Of a stretch of 64,000 bases of DNA, positions 8,644-18,298 are shown piece by piece; position 1 is the stretch's first letter; each line of letters starts with the position of its first letter. The translations under genes and the position numbers were made by a program. The stretch spans positions 124,001 to 188,000 of the forward strand of contig JAEXIT010000017.1 in the NCBI GenBank assembly GCA_023446155.1, read 5' to 3'. The DNA is from Bacteroidota bacterium (GTDB taxonomy: Bacteria > Bacteroidota > Bacteroidia > Flavobacteriales > Flavobacteriaceae). The notes beneath the pieces are model-generated. The model had not been told where the DNA came from, made no database searches, and saw only the letters and a list, made by a program, of their open reading frames with translations.

Positions 8644-8672
8644 AAAAAGCGGTTGAAAAACCGCTTTTTTTA
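8642..8672. terminator. bidirectional terminator between gldC and ysxC
   Basis: The stem AAAAAGCGGTT pairs with AACCGCTTTTT across a short loop and is flanked by A-runs on the left and T-runs on the right, so it can stop transcription from both sides. It overlaps the last bases of the convergent GTPase gene. Confidence 0.85.
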
Positions 8673-9287
8673 TAAATCGTTATTTTTAAAAATATCGTCG
8701 TTCACGCCATCGATAAATTCCAATAGTGGTTCGCGCCCAACCGCATCGAGTGAAGAGGTGACAAAATGCTGAGGCATTTCTTCCCAGTTATTCGCTAATA
8801 ATGCTTTGCGGTAAGCGGCAATATTTTGTTCCACTTTTCCTTTGCTGATTTTGTCGGCTTTGGTGAAAATAATACAAAACGGTATTTCAATTTCACCGAG
8901 GTAATTGATAAATTCCAGATCGATTTTTTGTGCTTCCAGTCGGATGTCAATCAAAACAAAAGCACACACCAGTTGTTCTCTTTTTTCGAAATAATCGGTG
9001 ATAAATTTCTGAAAGGTCTCTTTTGTTTTTTTAGAAACACGTGCATAGCCATACCCTGGCAAATCGACCAAAAACCAGTTGTTATTGATTTTAAAATGGT
9101 TGATTAATTGGGTTTTTCCGGGTTTTCCGGAAGTTTTGGCCAGGTTTTTATGATTGGTTATCATGTTGATCAACGAAGATTTTCCAACGTTGGATCGTCC
9201 GATAAAGGCGTATTCCGGTAAGGGTTCTTTCGGGCATTTGCTTACTTCAGAATTACTGATCACAAATTCGGCAGTATTGATTTTCAT
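8670..9287 (-). CDS. ysxC: ribosome biogenesis GTPase YsxC/EngB (YihA)
   Basis: This TRAFAC-class GTPase of 205 residues acts in assembly of the large ribosomal subunit. The GTP-binding motifs are all visible: G1 GRSNVGKSS near residue 31, G3 DLPGYG near residue 75 and G4 TKAD near residue 141. Length matches the family. It follows the hydrolase gene on the same strand but is separated from it by a terminator, so it probably has its own promoter, although no exact -7 box was found. Confidence 0.95.
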   Translation of the reverse strand: MKINTAEFVISNSEVSKCPKEPLPEYAFIGRSNVGKSSLINMITNHKNLAKTSGKPGKTQLINHFKINNNWFLVDLPGYGYARVSKKTKETFQKFITDYFEKREQLVCAFVLIDIRLEAQKIDLEFINYLGEIEIPFCIIFTKADKISKGKVEQNIAAYRKALLANNWEEMPQHFVTSSLDAVGREPLLEFIDGVNDDIFKNNDL

Positions 9288-9311
9288 GGTTTCCGGATTT
9301 CAGATTTGTGT

Positions 9312-9348
9312 TAAAAAAGCATTCGGTACCTTTTTGGAGTACCGAATG
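9312..9348 (-). terminator. intrinsic terminator after the hydrolase gene
   Basis: A perfect 10-base inverted repeat, CATTCGGTAC at 9320-9329 and GTACCGAATG at 9339-9348, is followed on the minus strand by a run of T residues. It ends the hydrolase transcript before ysxC. Confidence 0.85.
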
Positions 9349-9356
9349 AAAGTATA

Positions 9357-10121
9357 TTATAAGTTGGCTTTTTTGAGCCACTCCAACATGAGTCGGTTAA
9401 ATTCGTCCGGATGTTCCATCATCGCGGCATGGCCACATTTGTCGATCCAGTATAAATCGGAATTAGGCAAAAGGCGGTTAAATTCTTCGGCTACATCCGG
9501 TGGCGTTACTTTGTCGTTTCGTCCCCAGATAATTCCGGTTGGCGTGTCCATTTTTGGAAGATCTTTAGCCATATTGTGACGAATCGCACTTTTGGCAATC
9601 GCCAATGTTTTTAAAAGTTTCATTCGGTCGTTCACGGTCGCATATACGTCGTCAACAATTTCTTTAGTGGCAACTTTTGGATCGTAAAAAACATCCTCGG
9701 CTTTTTTTCGGATATACTCATAATCGCCGCGTTTCGGATAGCTTTCGCCCATAGCGCTTTCATAAAGTCCCGAACTTCCTGTAATCACTAATCCGGCCAT
9801 TTTTTCCGGATACATTTTAGTATGGTATAAGGCGATATGACCGCCAAGAGAATTTCCTAAAAGGATTACTTTTTCATAACCTTTATACGTAATAAAGTCT
9901 TTTACAAACTTTGAAAAAGCTTTCACATTGGTTTTTAAAATACTGTTGGTGTAAAGTGGTAACTCGGGAATAACAACCTTGTAACCTTGTTTTGGAAAAA
10001 AATCAGCGACTCCGTCAAAGTTACTCAGTCCGCCCATTAGTCCGTGTAAAATAATGATAGGCGTGCCTTCTCCTGCTTCAAAATAACGGTATTTGCCCTC
10101 TTTTTTTAACGTATGCTCCAT
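9357..10121 (-). CDS. alpha/beta-fold hydrolase
   Basis: This 254-residue alpha/beta hydrolase has no signal peptide. The oxyanion region is HGLMGG near residue 30, the nucleophile elbow is GNSLGG near residue 92 and the catalytic His lies in CGHAAMMEHP near the C-terminus; the acid is probably the Asp in GRNDKVTP. The substrate is unknown. The ATG at 10121 is chosen over the upstream TTG at 10142; a -7 box lies 28 bases upstream of it. The gene stands alone, with its own terminator. Confidence 0.85.
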   Translation of the reverse strand: MEHTLKKEGKYRYFEAGEGTPIIILHGLMGGLSNFDGVADFFPKQGYKVVIPELPLYTNSILKTNVKAFSKFVKDFITYKGYEKVILLGNSLGGHIALYHTKMYPEKMAGLVITGSSGLYESAMGESYPKRGDYEYIRKKAEDVFYDPKVATKEIVDDVYATVNDRMKLLKTLAIAKSAIRHNMAKDLPKMDTPTGIIWGRNDKVTPPDVAEEFNRLLPNSDLYWIDKCGHAAMMEHPDEFNRLMLEWLKKANL

Positions 10122-10149
10122 GTATTTATGATACGGTTTCAAATTCTCA

Positions 10150-10157
10150 CAAATATA
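10150..10157 (-). promoter_or_regulatory. -7 box of the hydrolase gene
   Basis: On the minus strand this reads TATATTTG, an exact TAnnTTTG match, 28 bases upstream of the ATG at 10121. Confidence 0.5.
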
Positions 10158-10465
10158 GGACTTTCTAAAGAAATAAGAAGTTTTGAAAGGTAAAATCGAA
10201 AATACTTTGCCTTTAAGAAATTGTAACGCGTTTTTGTAACAGTAACCTGTTAAGTATCAGCTATTTTTTAGTGGTAAAAATCAAAAAAGGGCGATTTGTT
10301 TTACGTTTTGGCCGATTATTAAAAATGTATATAAAAACAGTACTTTTTTTAAGGATAATGATGTGATTGGTGGAAAACAATGCGATATTCTTAATGATTA
10401 GAAATGAGAACATTAGTGAAATTTCCTATATTTTAGGTTTTGAGGGTAAAAACTTATCAACAAAG

Positions 10466-10490
10466 TGGGAAGATGTGGTAAAAAGTGGTA
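10466..10490 (+). promoter_or_regulatory. MraZ operator, three repeats with 10-base period
   Basis: Three pentamers, TGGGA at 10466, TGGTA at 10476 and TGGTA at 10486, are each separated by 5 bases. MraZ is known to bind direct repeats of TGGGN with 5-base spacers upstream of its own gene. The array ends 10 bases before the -7 box, where it would overlap the -33 region and repress the cluster promoter. Confidence 0.8.
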
Positions 10491-10500
10491 AAAAAATCTG

Positions 10501-10508
10501 TACTTTTG
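10501..10508 (+). promoter_or_regulatory. -7 box of the mraZ/dcw promoter
   Basis: TACTTTTG matches TAnnTTTG exactly. It lies 28 bases upstream of the TTG start of mraZ and directly downstream of the MraZ repeats, making it the probable main promoter of the division and cell wall cluster. Confidence 0.7.
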
Positions 10509-10536
10509 CTATAAATCAAATCAAAAAGAACGGATT

Positions 10537-11007
10537 TTGACCAACATAATCGGGACATATGAGTGCAAAATTGATTCAAAAGGAAGGCTAATGGTGCCGG
10601 CTCCTTTGAAGAAGCAATTGCCTGCTCCGACGGACGGATTTGTGTTAAAACGCTCCATTTTTGATCAGTGTGTAGAGTTGTGGCCAAAAGCAGAATGGGA
10701 TATCATGATGTTGAAAATCAACAAGCTGAATCGTTTTGTAAAAAAGAACAACGACTTTATTCGGAAGTTTATGGCGGGAGTGAAAATGGTGGAGATCGAC
10801 GATGCTGGACGACTGTTAATCACAAAAGATCTGATCGAATATGCGGGGATTTCCAAGGATTTGGTTTTGACCTCAAAGGTAAATATCATTGAGATTTGGG
10901 ACAAGGATTTGTATGAAAAATCAATATCGGGAGACGATATGGATTTCGCAGACCTGGCCGAAGAAGTAATGGGTAATTTAAATGACGACGACAATGGAAT
11001 ATCATAA
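10537..11007 (+). CDS. mraZ: transcriptional regulator MraZ
   Basis: MraZ is a ring-forming AbrB-fold DNA-binding protein that represses its own cluster. The 156-residue protein has two SpoVT/AbrB-like halves. The first contains IDSKGRLMVPAPLKKQL and the second contains IDDAGRLLITKDLIEYAG, the two signature repeats of the family. The start is TTG at 10537, giving the N-terminus MTNIIGTYECKID. It overlaps rsmH. Its likely operator lies immediately upstream. Confidence 0.96.
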   Translation: MTNIIGTYECKIDSKGRLMVPAPLKKQLPAPTDGFVLKRSIFDQCVELWPKAEWDIMMLKINKLNRFVKKNNDFIRKFMAGVKMVEIDDAGRLLITKDLIEYAGISKDLVLTSKVNIIEIWDKDLYEKSISGDDMDFADLAEEVMGNLNDDDNGIS

Positions 11008-11890
11008 TCCGGTATTATTAAAAGAAACGGTTGGTGGGTTGAATATAAAACCGGATGGTATTTATGTGGATGTAACCTTCGGAGGAGGAGGTCATTCCCG
11101 GGAAATTATGCGTCATCTTGGGCCAAATGGAAAATTGTTTGCCTTCGATCAGGATACCGATGCTTTGGTAAATGTAATCGATGATGAACGTTTTACCCTG
11201 ATCAACGAAAACTTTCGCTATATCAAACGGTTTTTGCGTTTTCACGGCGTAAAGCAAGTGGACGGGATCTTGGGCGATTTGGGGGTTTCATCCCATCAGT
11301 TTGATGTCCCGGAAAGAGGATTCTCAACCCGATTCGATGCCGAACTGGATATGCGAATGAATCAAAAAGGGGAGTTGAGTGCTTTTCATGTGGTGAACGA
11401 ATATGACGAGTCGGATTTAAAACGGATGTTCTTTGATTATGGCGAACTGAAAAATGCCGGAGCGCTTGCGAATACGATCGTAACGGCGCGTAAAGAAAAT
11501 CCGATCCGCAATACCGAACAATTAAAAAAAGTGTTAAGCCGTTTTTTGCCGGCACACAAAAGCAATAAAATTCTGGCGCAAATCTATCAGGCCATACGTA
11601 TAGAGGTAAACCAGGAAATGGATGTGTTGAAAGAGTTTCTGGAGCAATCGCTGGAATTGTTAAAACCGGAAGGGCGATTAAGTGTGATTTCGTATCATTC
11701 ATTGGAAGACCGACTGGTAAAACGCTTTATGCGAAACGGAATGTTTGAAGGCGAACCGGAACGCGATTTTTTCGGAAGATTTGAAGTTCCGTTCCAGTTA
11801 ATAGGGAAACTGATCGTGCCTTCGGACGAAGAAATTGCGGTGAACAACCGGGCGCGGAGTGCTAAATTAAGGATCGCTGAAAAGCGCTGA
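10982..11890 (+). CDS. rsmH: 16S rRNA m4C1402 N4-methyltransferase RsmH (MraW)
   Basis: RsmH methylates C1402 of 16S rRNA with S-adenosylmethionine. The 302-residue protein shows the SAM-binding motif DVTFGGGGHS near residue 30, the DLGVSSHQFD segment and the SYHSLEDRLVK motif near the C-terminus. The start overlaps mraZ by 26 bases; an in-frame ATG at 10994 would give MEYHNPVLL and is an equally reasonable start. It is the second gene of the cluster. Confidence 0.96.
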   Translation: MTTTMEYHNPVLLKETVGGLNIKPDGIYVDVTFGGGGHSREIMRHLGPNGKLFAFDQDTDALVNVIDDERFTLINENFRYIKRFLRFHGVKQVDGILGDLGVSSHQFDVPERGFSTRFDAELDMRMNQKGELSAFHVVNEYDESDLKRMFFDYGELKNAGALANTIVTARKENPIRNTEQLKKVLSRFLPAHKSNKILAQIYQAIRIEVNQEMDVLKEFLEQSLELLKPEGRLSVISYHSLEDRLVKRFMRNGMFEGEPERDFFGRFEVPFQLIGKLIVPSDEEIAVNNRARSAKLRIAEKR

Positions 11891-11913
11891 AACAAACCCA
11901 AACAGAAAGAGTC

Positions 11914-12261
11914 ATGATGAAAGAAGGCGTTTATAGTTTGTTAAAAGCAAAGTTTCTGATTAGCGATGATGCGTTGAAAAATTGGCGCTTTATCGTTTTT
12001 CTGATTTTATTGGCTATGATAATGATTGCAAATTCCCACCGATACGAACAGAAAACATTCCGTATAACGGAGCTGACAAGCGAGGTAAAAGAATTGCGAT
12101 CGGAGTTTGTGGATCGCAGGTCGGAATTGATGGAGCTTAAGATGGAATCCACAATATCGACTGAGATGGAAGAAAAAGGAATTCAGCCCTCATCGGTTCC
12201 GCCGAAAAAGATAAAAGTTAAAGAAGAAGAAAAGAATATTCTAAAAAAAATATGGCAGTAG
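11914..12261 (+). CDS. ftsL: FtsL-like cell division protein
   Basis: This is a 115-residue bitopic membrane protein with a cytoplasmic N-terminus, one transmembrane helix at about residues 28-44 and a periplasmic coiled coil with a heptad-like pattern (ITELTSEVKELRSEF). The C-terminus is lysine/glutamate-rich. Size, topology and position between rsmH and ftsI identify it as FtsL, although the sequence itself is poorly conserved. It overlaps ftsI by 10 bases. The second Met codon at 11917 could also be the start. Confidence 0.85.
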   Translation: MMKEGVYSLLKAKFLISDDALKNWRFIVFLILLAMIMIANSHRYEQKTFRITELTSEVKELRSEFVDRRSELMELKMESTISTEMEEKGIQPSSVPPKKIKVKEEEKNILKKIWQ

Positions 12262-14252
12262 AAGATAAAAATATCTCTTACCGAATCTACCTGGTGGCCT
12301 TCGCGATTTTCGTGATGGCTATTTTCGTTGCTATAAAGCTGACGAATATCCAGTGGGTGGAAGGAGAATATTATCGAAAACTGGCTAAAGAACGCACGGT
12401 AAAAAACTTTGTGATTCCGGCGAATAAAGGAAATGTGTATTCGGCCGATGGCAGTTTGCTGGCGACCTCGATTCCAAATTATACGGTTCGTTTCGATGCG
12501 GTAGCGCCCAAAAAAGAAGATTTTGAAAAAAATGTAAAACCGCTGGCAGATTCGCTTTCCGGATTATTAGGGAAACCGTCGAGTTATTTTCAAACGGAAT
12601 TGCGCAGAGCCCGTGCCAACAAAAACCGCTACTATCTGTTGGCGCGTAAGTTAAGCTATACGCAATACATGAAAATGAAAAGCTTTCCGCTTTTTAATTT
12701 GGGGGCTTATAAAGGAGGAATGATCACCGAGCAGAAAACGGTACGCGAACATCCGATTGGGAAAATCGCCGAACGGACTATCGGTTACGAACGTCAGGAT
12801 GAAAGAGGAGTGGAGACACGAGTGGGAATTGAAGGTGCTTTTGGGGCGTATCTGAACGGAAAAGACGGTCAGCGTTTGATGCAGAAAATTGCGAAAAACC
12901 AATGGAAACCGATTAGTGATAATAACGAAATTGAACCACGCGACGGTTACGATATTATTTCGACCATCGACGTGTATATTCAGGATATTGCGCACCATGC
13001 GTTGTTAAAACAGTTGGAATTGTATGAAGCCGACCACGGTTGTGTGGTGGTAATGGAAACCAATACCGGCGAAATCAAGGCGATTTCCAATTTGGGAAGA
13101 ACCAGCGATGGAAGTTATTACGAAACGATCAACTATGCGGTAGCCGAATCGCACGAACCGGGTTCAACCTTTAAATTGGTGGATCTGATTGCGTTACTAG
13201 ACGACCGAAAAGTGGATACGAGTAAAGTATACGATTCCAAAGGTGGTGATATCACGTATTACAACCGCCACGTTCGCGATTCCAAAAGAGGCGGATATGG
13301 AAAAGTTAGCTTGGCTAAAGGATTTGAAGTATCGTCGAATACCGTAATGGTTCAGGCCGTTTACGACAATTATAAAGACAATCCGCGTCAGTTTGTAAAT
13401 CGTATCAATAACCTTGGACTGGATCGTCCGTTAGGCTTGCCGTTTAAAGGAGAAGGAAAACCGTTTATCCCGCAGCCGGGCGAAAAAGGATGGTCGGGTG
13501 TGTCTCTTCCATGGATGGCTTTCGGTTATGGGGTTTCGATTACGCCTTTACAAACACTAACCTTATACAATGCCGTGGCGAATAACGGGGAAATGGTAAA
13601 ACCACAATTTGTAAAAGAGATTAAAGAATGGAATAAAACCATCAAAAAATACGACAAACAGGTATTGAATCCGAAAATCTGTTCGGACGAAACGCTTAAA
13701 AAAGTACATGCCATTCTCGAAAATGTGGTAAAACGCGGAACAGGTTCCAAACTGTACTCGAAAGATTTTTCGATGGCCGGAAAAACAGGAACCGCTCAGG
13801 TGGATTATCACAAAGGCGACGGACAAATGTATTATGCTTCGTCCTTTGCCGGATATTTCCCCGCCGACAAACCGAAATATTCCTGTATCGTAGTCGTGCA
13901 CAAACCGAATACATCGAAAGGATTGTATTATGGAGCCGATGTAGCCGGACCGGTTTTTAAAAGGATCGCACAAAAAATATTTACCGATGTGCCATCGACC
14001 AACGAAGTGAAAAAATTAAACCGCAAAATCCTAAATCAGGAGCAAAGTTATGCGGCTTATTATGATAAAGTACAGAAAAAAGAAAACATCGTGCCGAATG
14101 TAAAAGGAATGACCGGAATGGATGCGGTGGCGTTGTTGGAAAATTTCGGACTAAAAGTGAAAATAAAAGGAATCGGAAAAGTAAAACAACAGTCCATCTT
14201 ACCGGGACAGGTATTTACGAAAAACCAAATAATAACATTAGAATTATCGTGA
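12252..14252 (+). CDS. ftsI: peptidoglycan transpeptidase FtsI (PBP3) with PASTA domain
   Basis: FtsI is the septal class B penicillin-binding protein. The 666-residue protein has an N-terminal transmembrane helix (about 12-30), a dimerisation domain and a transpeptidase domain with the three active-site motifs: STFK (SxxK), SSN and KTGTAQ. A single PASTA domain occupies roughly the last 60 residues, beginning at VPNVKGMTGMDAV. PASTA-bearing FtsI is usual in Bacteroidota but absent from E. coli PBP3. It overlaps murE by 4 bases. Confidence 0.95.
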   Translation: MAVEDKNISYRIYLVAFAIFVMAIFVAIKLTNIQWVEGEYYRKLAKERTVKNFVIPANKGNVYSADGSLLATSIPNYTVRFDAVAPKKEDFEKNVKPLADSLSGLLGKPSSYFQTELRRARANKNRYYLLARKLSYTQYMKMKSFPLFNLGAYKGGMITEQKTVREHPIGKIAERTIGYERQDERGVETRVGIEGAFGAYLNGKDGQRLMQKIAKNQWKPISDNNEIEPRDGYDIISTIDVYIQDIAHHALLKQLELYEADHGCVVVMETNTGEIKAISNLGRTSDGSYYETINYAVAESHEPGSTFKLVDLIALLDDRKVDTSKVYDSKGGDITYYNRHVRDSKRGGYGKVSLAKGFEVSSNTVMVQAVYDNYKDNPRQFVNRINNLGLDRPLGLPFKGEGKPFIPQPGEKGWSGVSLPWMAFGYGVSITPLQTLTLYNAVANNGEMVKPQFVKEIKEWNKTIKKYDKQVLNPKICSDETLKKVHAILENVVKRGTGSKLYSKDFSMAGKTGTAQVDYHKGDGQMYYASSFAGYFPADKPKYSCIVVVHKPNTSKGLYYGADVAGPVFKRIAQKIFTDVPSTNEVKKLNRKILNQEQSYAAYYDKVQKKENIVPNVKGMTGMDAVALLENFGLKVKIKGIGKVKQQSILPGQVFTKNQIITLELS

Positions 14253-15712
14253 CAGCCTTAAAAGACATATTATATAAAGTAGCGATCGAAGCGGTAAAAG
14301 GCACGACCGATGTATCGGTGGGCAAAATTGAATTCGATTCCCGAAAAATAGTATCGGACGATGTATTTGTAGCGATCAGAGGAACCGTTTCCAACGGGCA
14401 TGATTTTATTGAAAAAGCCATCAGCTTAGGTGCCGTGGCGGTAGTTTGCGAGGTAGTGCCGGAAACTACTCACGACGGAATTACCTATGTTCAGGTGGAA
14501 GATACCAGTCTGGCGCTGGCTTATATGAGTGCGAATTATTACGGCGACCCGTCGGCCAAATTAAAATTGGTTGGGGTTACCGGAACGAATGGAAAAACCA
14601 CCATTGCGTCGCTGTTGTATCAGATGTTTAAAAAAGCGGGCTATAAAGTAGGATTATTATCGACTGTAAAAATCATGGTCGACAACAAAGAATACAAAGC
14701 CACACATACCACACCCGATTCGTTAACCATCAATCACTATATGAATGAAATGGTCGAAGAAGGTTGTGATTATTGCTTTATGGAAGTGAGCTCGCACGGG
14801 ATTCACCAAAAGCGTACCGAAGGATTGCATTTTACCGGAGGCGTTTTTACCAACCTGTCGCACGATCATTTGGATTACCATCCGACATTTGCCGAATACC
14901 GCGATGTTAAAAAATCATTTTTTGACAACCTGCCAAAAACCGCTTTTGCATTGACAAATAGCGATGACAAAAACGGCCCGGTGATGTTGCAAAATACCAA
15001 AGCTAAAAAACGTACCTACGCACTAAAAACCTACGCCGATTACCGCGCGCAGATTTTAGAAAACCAGCTTTCCGGTTTGCTGTTAAAAGTAAACGAACAG
15101 GAAGTTTGGGTGCGCTTAATCGGTTCGTTTAACGCTTATAACCTTTTGGCTATTTATGGCGTAGCGATCGAATTGGGAATCGAAAGTCAGGAAGCGTTGC
15201 GACTGTTAAGCGAATTGGAAAGTGTTTCCGGACGTTTCCAGTATATCGTATCGGCGGGAAACATCACCGCTATTGTGGATTATGCGCATACGCCTGATGC
15301 TTTAGAAAACGTATTAAAAACCATAGAAGATATTCGCACCAAAAACGAACAACTCATCACGGTTGTAGGATGTGGTGGCGATCGCGATACTACCAAAAGA
15401 CCTATCATGGCCAATATTGCGGCAACAATGAGCGATAAAGCCATTTTTACGTCCGATAATCCGCGAAGTGAAAAACCCGAGGCTATTATCGAAGACATGG
15501 AAAAAGGTGTAGAACCGCAAAACTATAAAAAAACGGTATCGATTGTGGATCGCAAACAGGCCATCAAAACGGCTTGTCAGCTCGCACAACCAAACGACAT
15601 CATCCTGATCGCCGGAAAAGGACACGAAACCTACCAGGAAATTCAGGGTGTACGTCACGATTTTGACGATATGAAAACGGTAAAAGAACTATTAGAACAA
15701 CTTAATAAATAA
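14249..15712 (+). CDS. murE: UDP-MurNAc-tripeptide synthetase MurE
   Basis: MurE adds the third stem-peptide residue in peptidoglycan synthesis. The 487-residue Mur ligase has the ATP-binding motif GTNGKTT near residue 112 and, near residue 408, DNPRSEKP. The DNPR motif is characteristic of enzymes that add meso-diaminopimelate rather than lysine, so a DAP-type wall is inferred. The start is GTG at 14249, overlapping the ftsI stop. Confidence 0.96.
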   Translation: MTALKDILYKVAIEAVKGTTDVSVGKIEFDSRKIVSDDVFVAIRGTVSNGHDFIEKAISLGAVAVVCEVVPETTHDGITYVQVEDTSLALAYMSANYYGDPSAKLKLVGVTGTNGKTTIASLLYQMFKKAGYKVGLLSTVKIMVDNKEYKATHTTPDSLTINHYMNEMVEEGCDYCFMEVSSHGIHQKRTEGLHFTGGVFTNLSHDHLDYHPTFAEYRDVKKSFFDNLPKTAFALTNSDDKNGPVMLQNTKAKKRTYALKTYADYRAQILENQLSGLLLKVNEQEVWVRLIGSFNAYNLLAIYGVAIELGIESQEALRLLSELESVSGRFQYIVSAGNITAIVDYAHTPDALENVLKTIEDIRTKNEQLITVVGCGGDRDTTKRPIMANIAATMSDKAIFTSDNPRSEKPEAIIEDMEKGVEPQNYKKTVSIVDRKQAIKTACQLAQPNDIILIAGKGHETYQEIQGVRHDFDDMKTVKELLEQLNK

Positions 15713-15716
15713 CCAA

Positions 15717-16946
15717 ATGCTGTATTATTTCTTTCAATATTTAGATAAAACCTTAGATATTCCGGGAACAGGAGTGTTCCAGTATATCACGTTTCGATCC
15801 GGTTTGGCTATTATTTTGTCGTTAATGATCTCTACGATTTTCGGAAAACGAATCATCAATTTTCTACGAAAACAACAAATTGGAGAAACCGTTCGTGAAT
15901 TAGGACTGGAAGGTCAAAAAGAAAAAGCCGGAACACCAACGATGGGAGGATTGATCATCATCTTTTCAACCTTGATTCCGGTATTGTTACTGGCCAAACT
16001 GGATAACGTTTATGTGATGTTGCTAATCGTGACCACCCTTTGGATGGGAACCATTGGTTTTATCGACGATTATATCAAAATATTTAAAAAAGACAAAGAA
16101 GGATTAAAAGGGAGGTTTAAAGTCGTTGGACAGGTAGGATTGGGGATCATTGTAGGTTCGGTATTGTATTTCCATCCGAGTGTTACGGTGCGGACCGATA
16201 CGGCTACCAGCAATATTTTCCAGACACCGGGGACAACAACCATTGCTCCGGCGCCAACGGAAGAAAAATCGACGGCGACTACCATTCCGTTCTTTAAAAA
16301 TAACGAATTTGATTATGCCGAATTATTAGCCTGGACCGGTGATGGCTACGAAAAATACGCCTGGTTGATTTTTATCCCGGTGGTTATTTTTATCATCACA
16401 GCGGTTTCCAACGGAGCGAATCTTACCGATGGTATCGACGGACTGGCAGCAGGAACTTCGGCCATATCGGTGCTCACGCTCGGAATCTTTGCGTTTGTCT
16501 CCGGTAACATTATTTTTTCGAATTATCTGAATATTATGTATATCCCAAATTCCGGGGAAATGACGGTCTACATTGCGGCCTTTGTAGGGTCGCTCATCGG
16601 TTTCCTCTGGTACAACACCTATCCGGCAAGCGTATTTATGGGCGATACCGGAAGTTTAACCATCGGAGGGATTATTGCCGTTTTGGCGATTGCCGTACGT
16701 AAAGAATTATTAATCCCGGTATTGTGCGGAATTTTCCTGGCCGAAAACCTATCCGTAGTACTACAGGTGGCTTATTTTAAATACACAAAAAAGAAATACG
16801 GCGAAGGAAGACGGATCTTCCTGATGTCGCCTTTGCATCACCATTATCAGAAAAAAGGCTATCACGAAAGTAAGATCGTGACCCGTTTCTGGATTGTGGC
16901 GATTTTGTTAGCGATTTTCTCATTGGTTTCATTAAAATTACGATAG
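15717..16946 (+). CDS. mraY: phospho-MurNAc-pentapeptide transferase MraY
   Basis: MraY transfers phospho-MurNAc-pentapeptide to undecaprenyl phosphate to make lipid I. The 409-residue polytopic membrane protein has the family motifs [16 protein letters not shown] (catalytic aspartates), [10 protein letters not shown] and the HHHYQ segment near the C-terminus. It is about 50 residues longer than the E. coli enzyme because of a Thr/Ala/Pro-rich insertion at about residues 155-205, between transmembrane helices. It starts 4 bases after murE. Confidence 0.96.
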   Translation: MLYYFFQYLDKTLDIPGTGVFQYITFRSGLAIILSLMISTIFGKRIINFLRKQQIGETVRELGLEGQKEKAGTPTMGGLIIIFSTLIPVLLLAKLDNVYVMLLIVTTLWMGTIGFIDDYIKIFKKDKEGLKGRFKVVGQVGLGIIVGSVLYFHPSVTVRTDTATSNIFQTPGTTTIAPAPTEEKSTATTIPFFKNNEFDYAELLAWTGDGYEKYAWLIFIPVVIFIITAVSNGANLTDGIDGLAAGTSAISVLTLGIFAFVSGNIIFSNYLNIMYIPNSGEMTVYIAAFVGSLIGFLWYNTYPASVFMGDTGSLTIGGIIAVLAIAVRKELLIPVLCGIFLAENLSVVLQVAYFKYTKKKYGEGRRIFLMSPLHHHYQKKGYHESKIVTRFWIVAILLAIFSLVSLKLR

Positions 16947-16947
16947 T

Positions 16948-18279
16948 ATGAGGCTAGTAGTATTAGGAGGCGGAGAAAGCGGTGTTGGCACTGCAATCTT
17001 AGGAAAGAAAAAAGGATATGATGTATTTCTGTCCGATTTCGGAAAAATAAAAAACAACTATAAAGAAGTGTTGATTCTAAACCAGATTCCCTGGGAAGAT
17101 GAAAAACATACGGAGGATTTGATCCTGAATGCTGATGTGGTGATGAAAAGCCCGGGTATTCCCGACAAGTCGCCAATTGTAAAAAAGTTAAAGGAAAAGA
17201 ATATTCCGATTATTTCGGAAATCGAGTTTGCCAACAAATTTACACATGTAGTAACGGTTGGAATCACCGGAAGTAACGGGAAAACGACCACAACCATGCT
17301 GACGCATCATCTGCTAAAACAGGGCGGATTAAATGTAGGACTGGCCGGAAACATCGGGAAAAGTTACGCCTGGCAGATCGCCGAAAACAAGTTTGAAGCC
17401 TATGTGTTGGAGTTAAGCAGTTTTCAGCTCGACGGGGTTATCGATTACAAACCGCATATTGCCGTGATAACCAACATCAGTCCGGATCATTTGGATCGCT
17501 ATAATTACGACTACGGTCAGTATATCGAAGCGAAATTCAGGATTACCAAAAACCAGACGGAAGACGATTATCTGATTTATGATGCCGATGATGAAGCCAT
17601 AACCGACTGGCTAAGCAAAAACAAAATACGAGCAAAGAAAGTCCCTTTTTCACTCACAAAAACACTGGAAGAAGGCGCCTATATAAAAGACGATACGATT
17701 TACACCAACATCAACAACGAGACATTTATCATGCCAATAAACGAACTATCACTAGAAGGAAAACATAACGTAAAAAATGCAATGGCAGCAACCACAGTAG
17801 CGCAATTGATGCGTATTCGAAAAGCAACAATCCGTGAAAGCCTGTCCGATTTCCAGGGAGTGGAACACCGTTTGGAAAAAGTACTGAAAATACAAAACGT
17901 ACAATATGTAAACGATTCCAAGGCGACCAACGTAAATGCGACCTTCTTTGCTTTAGATAGTATGACCACGCCAACCGTTTGGATTGTTGGTGGTGTGGAC
18001 AAAGGAAATGATTATGCCGAATTAATGCCGTTGGTACGCGAGAAAGTAAAAGCAATTGTTTGCCTGGGTGTGGACAATTCCAAAATCATTGAAGCTTTTG
18101 GTAACGTAGTCGATGTAATGGTAGAAACTACCAGTATGACCGAGGCGGTAAAAATTGCCCAGAAAATGGCCGAAAAAGGTGATACGGTTTTATTATCACC
18201 GGCTTGTGCCAGTTTCGATTTGTTTGAAAGTTACGAAGACCGTGGAAAGCAGTTTAAAAACGCCGTACAAAGTCTTTAA
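16948..18279 (+). CDS. murD: UDP-MurNAc-L-alanine:D-glutamate ligase MurD
   Basis: MurD adds D-glutamate to UDP-MurNAc-L-Ala. The 443-residue ligase has an N-terminal Rossmann segment (LVVLGGGESGVG), the ATP-binding motif TGSNGKTTTT near residue 110 and the late motif NDSKATN near residue 325. The start lies one base beyond the mraY stop. Confidence 0.96.
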   Translation: MRLVVLGGGESGVGTAILGKKKGYDVFLSDFGKIKNNYKEVLILNQIPWEDEKHTEDLILNADVVMKSPGIPDKSPIVKKLKEKNIPIISEIEFANKFTHVVTVGITGSNGKTTTTMLTHHLLKQGGLNVGLAGNIGKSYAWQIAENKFEAYVLELSSFQLDGVIDYKPHIAVITNISPDHLDRYNYDYGQYIEAKFRITKNQTEDDYLIYDADDEAITDWLSKNKIRAKKVPFSLTKTLEEGAYIKDDTIYTNINNETFIMPINELSLEGKHNVKNAMAATTVAQLMRIRKATIRESLSDFQGVEHRLEKVLKIQNVQYVNDSKATNVNATFFALDSMTTPTVWIVGGVDKGNDYAELMPLVREKVKAIVCLGVDNSKIIEAFGNVVDVMVETTSMTEAVKIAQKMAEKGDTVLLSPACASFDLFESYEDRGKQFKNAVQSL

Positions 18280-18298
18280 AAAATAAAAAAGAATTATA

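Larger units (their letters stand above)
10122..10536. other. intergenic region upstream of the division cluster
   Basis: These 415 bases separate the divergent hydrolase and mraZ genes. They contain a minus-strand -7 box (TATATTTG, 10157-10150) for the hydrolase and, at the other end, the MraZ repeats and -7 box of mraZ. The AT-rich middle, about 10160-10450, shows no open frame or hairpin that I can support. Confidence 0.6.

Noticed and set aside
10454..10462. DnaA-box-like TTATCAACA upstream of mraZ
   Set aside because: One mismatch to TTATCCACA, single copy, and no cluster or AT-rich unwinding region; not enough for an origin or DnaA control.
11223..11702. 159-codon open frame antisense to rsmH
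   Set aside because: Lies entirely opposite a well-identified conserved gene and has no recognisable domain.
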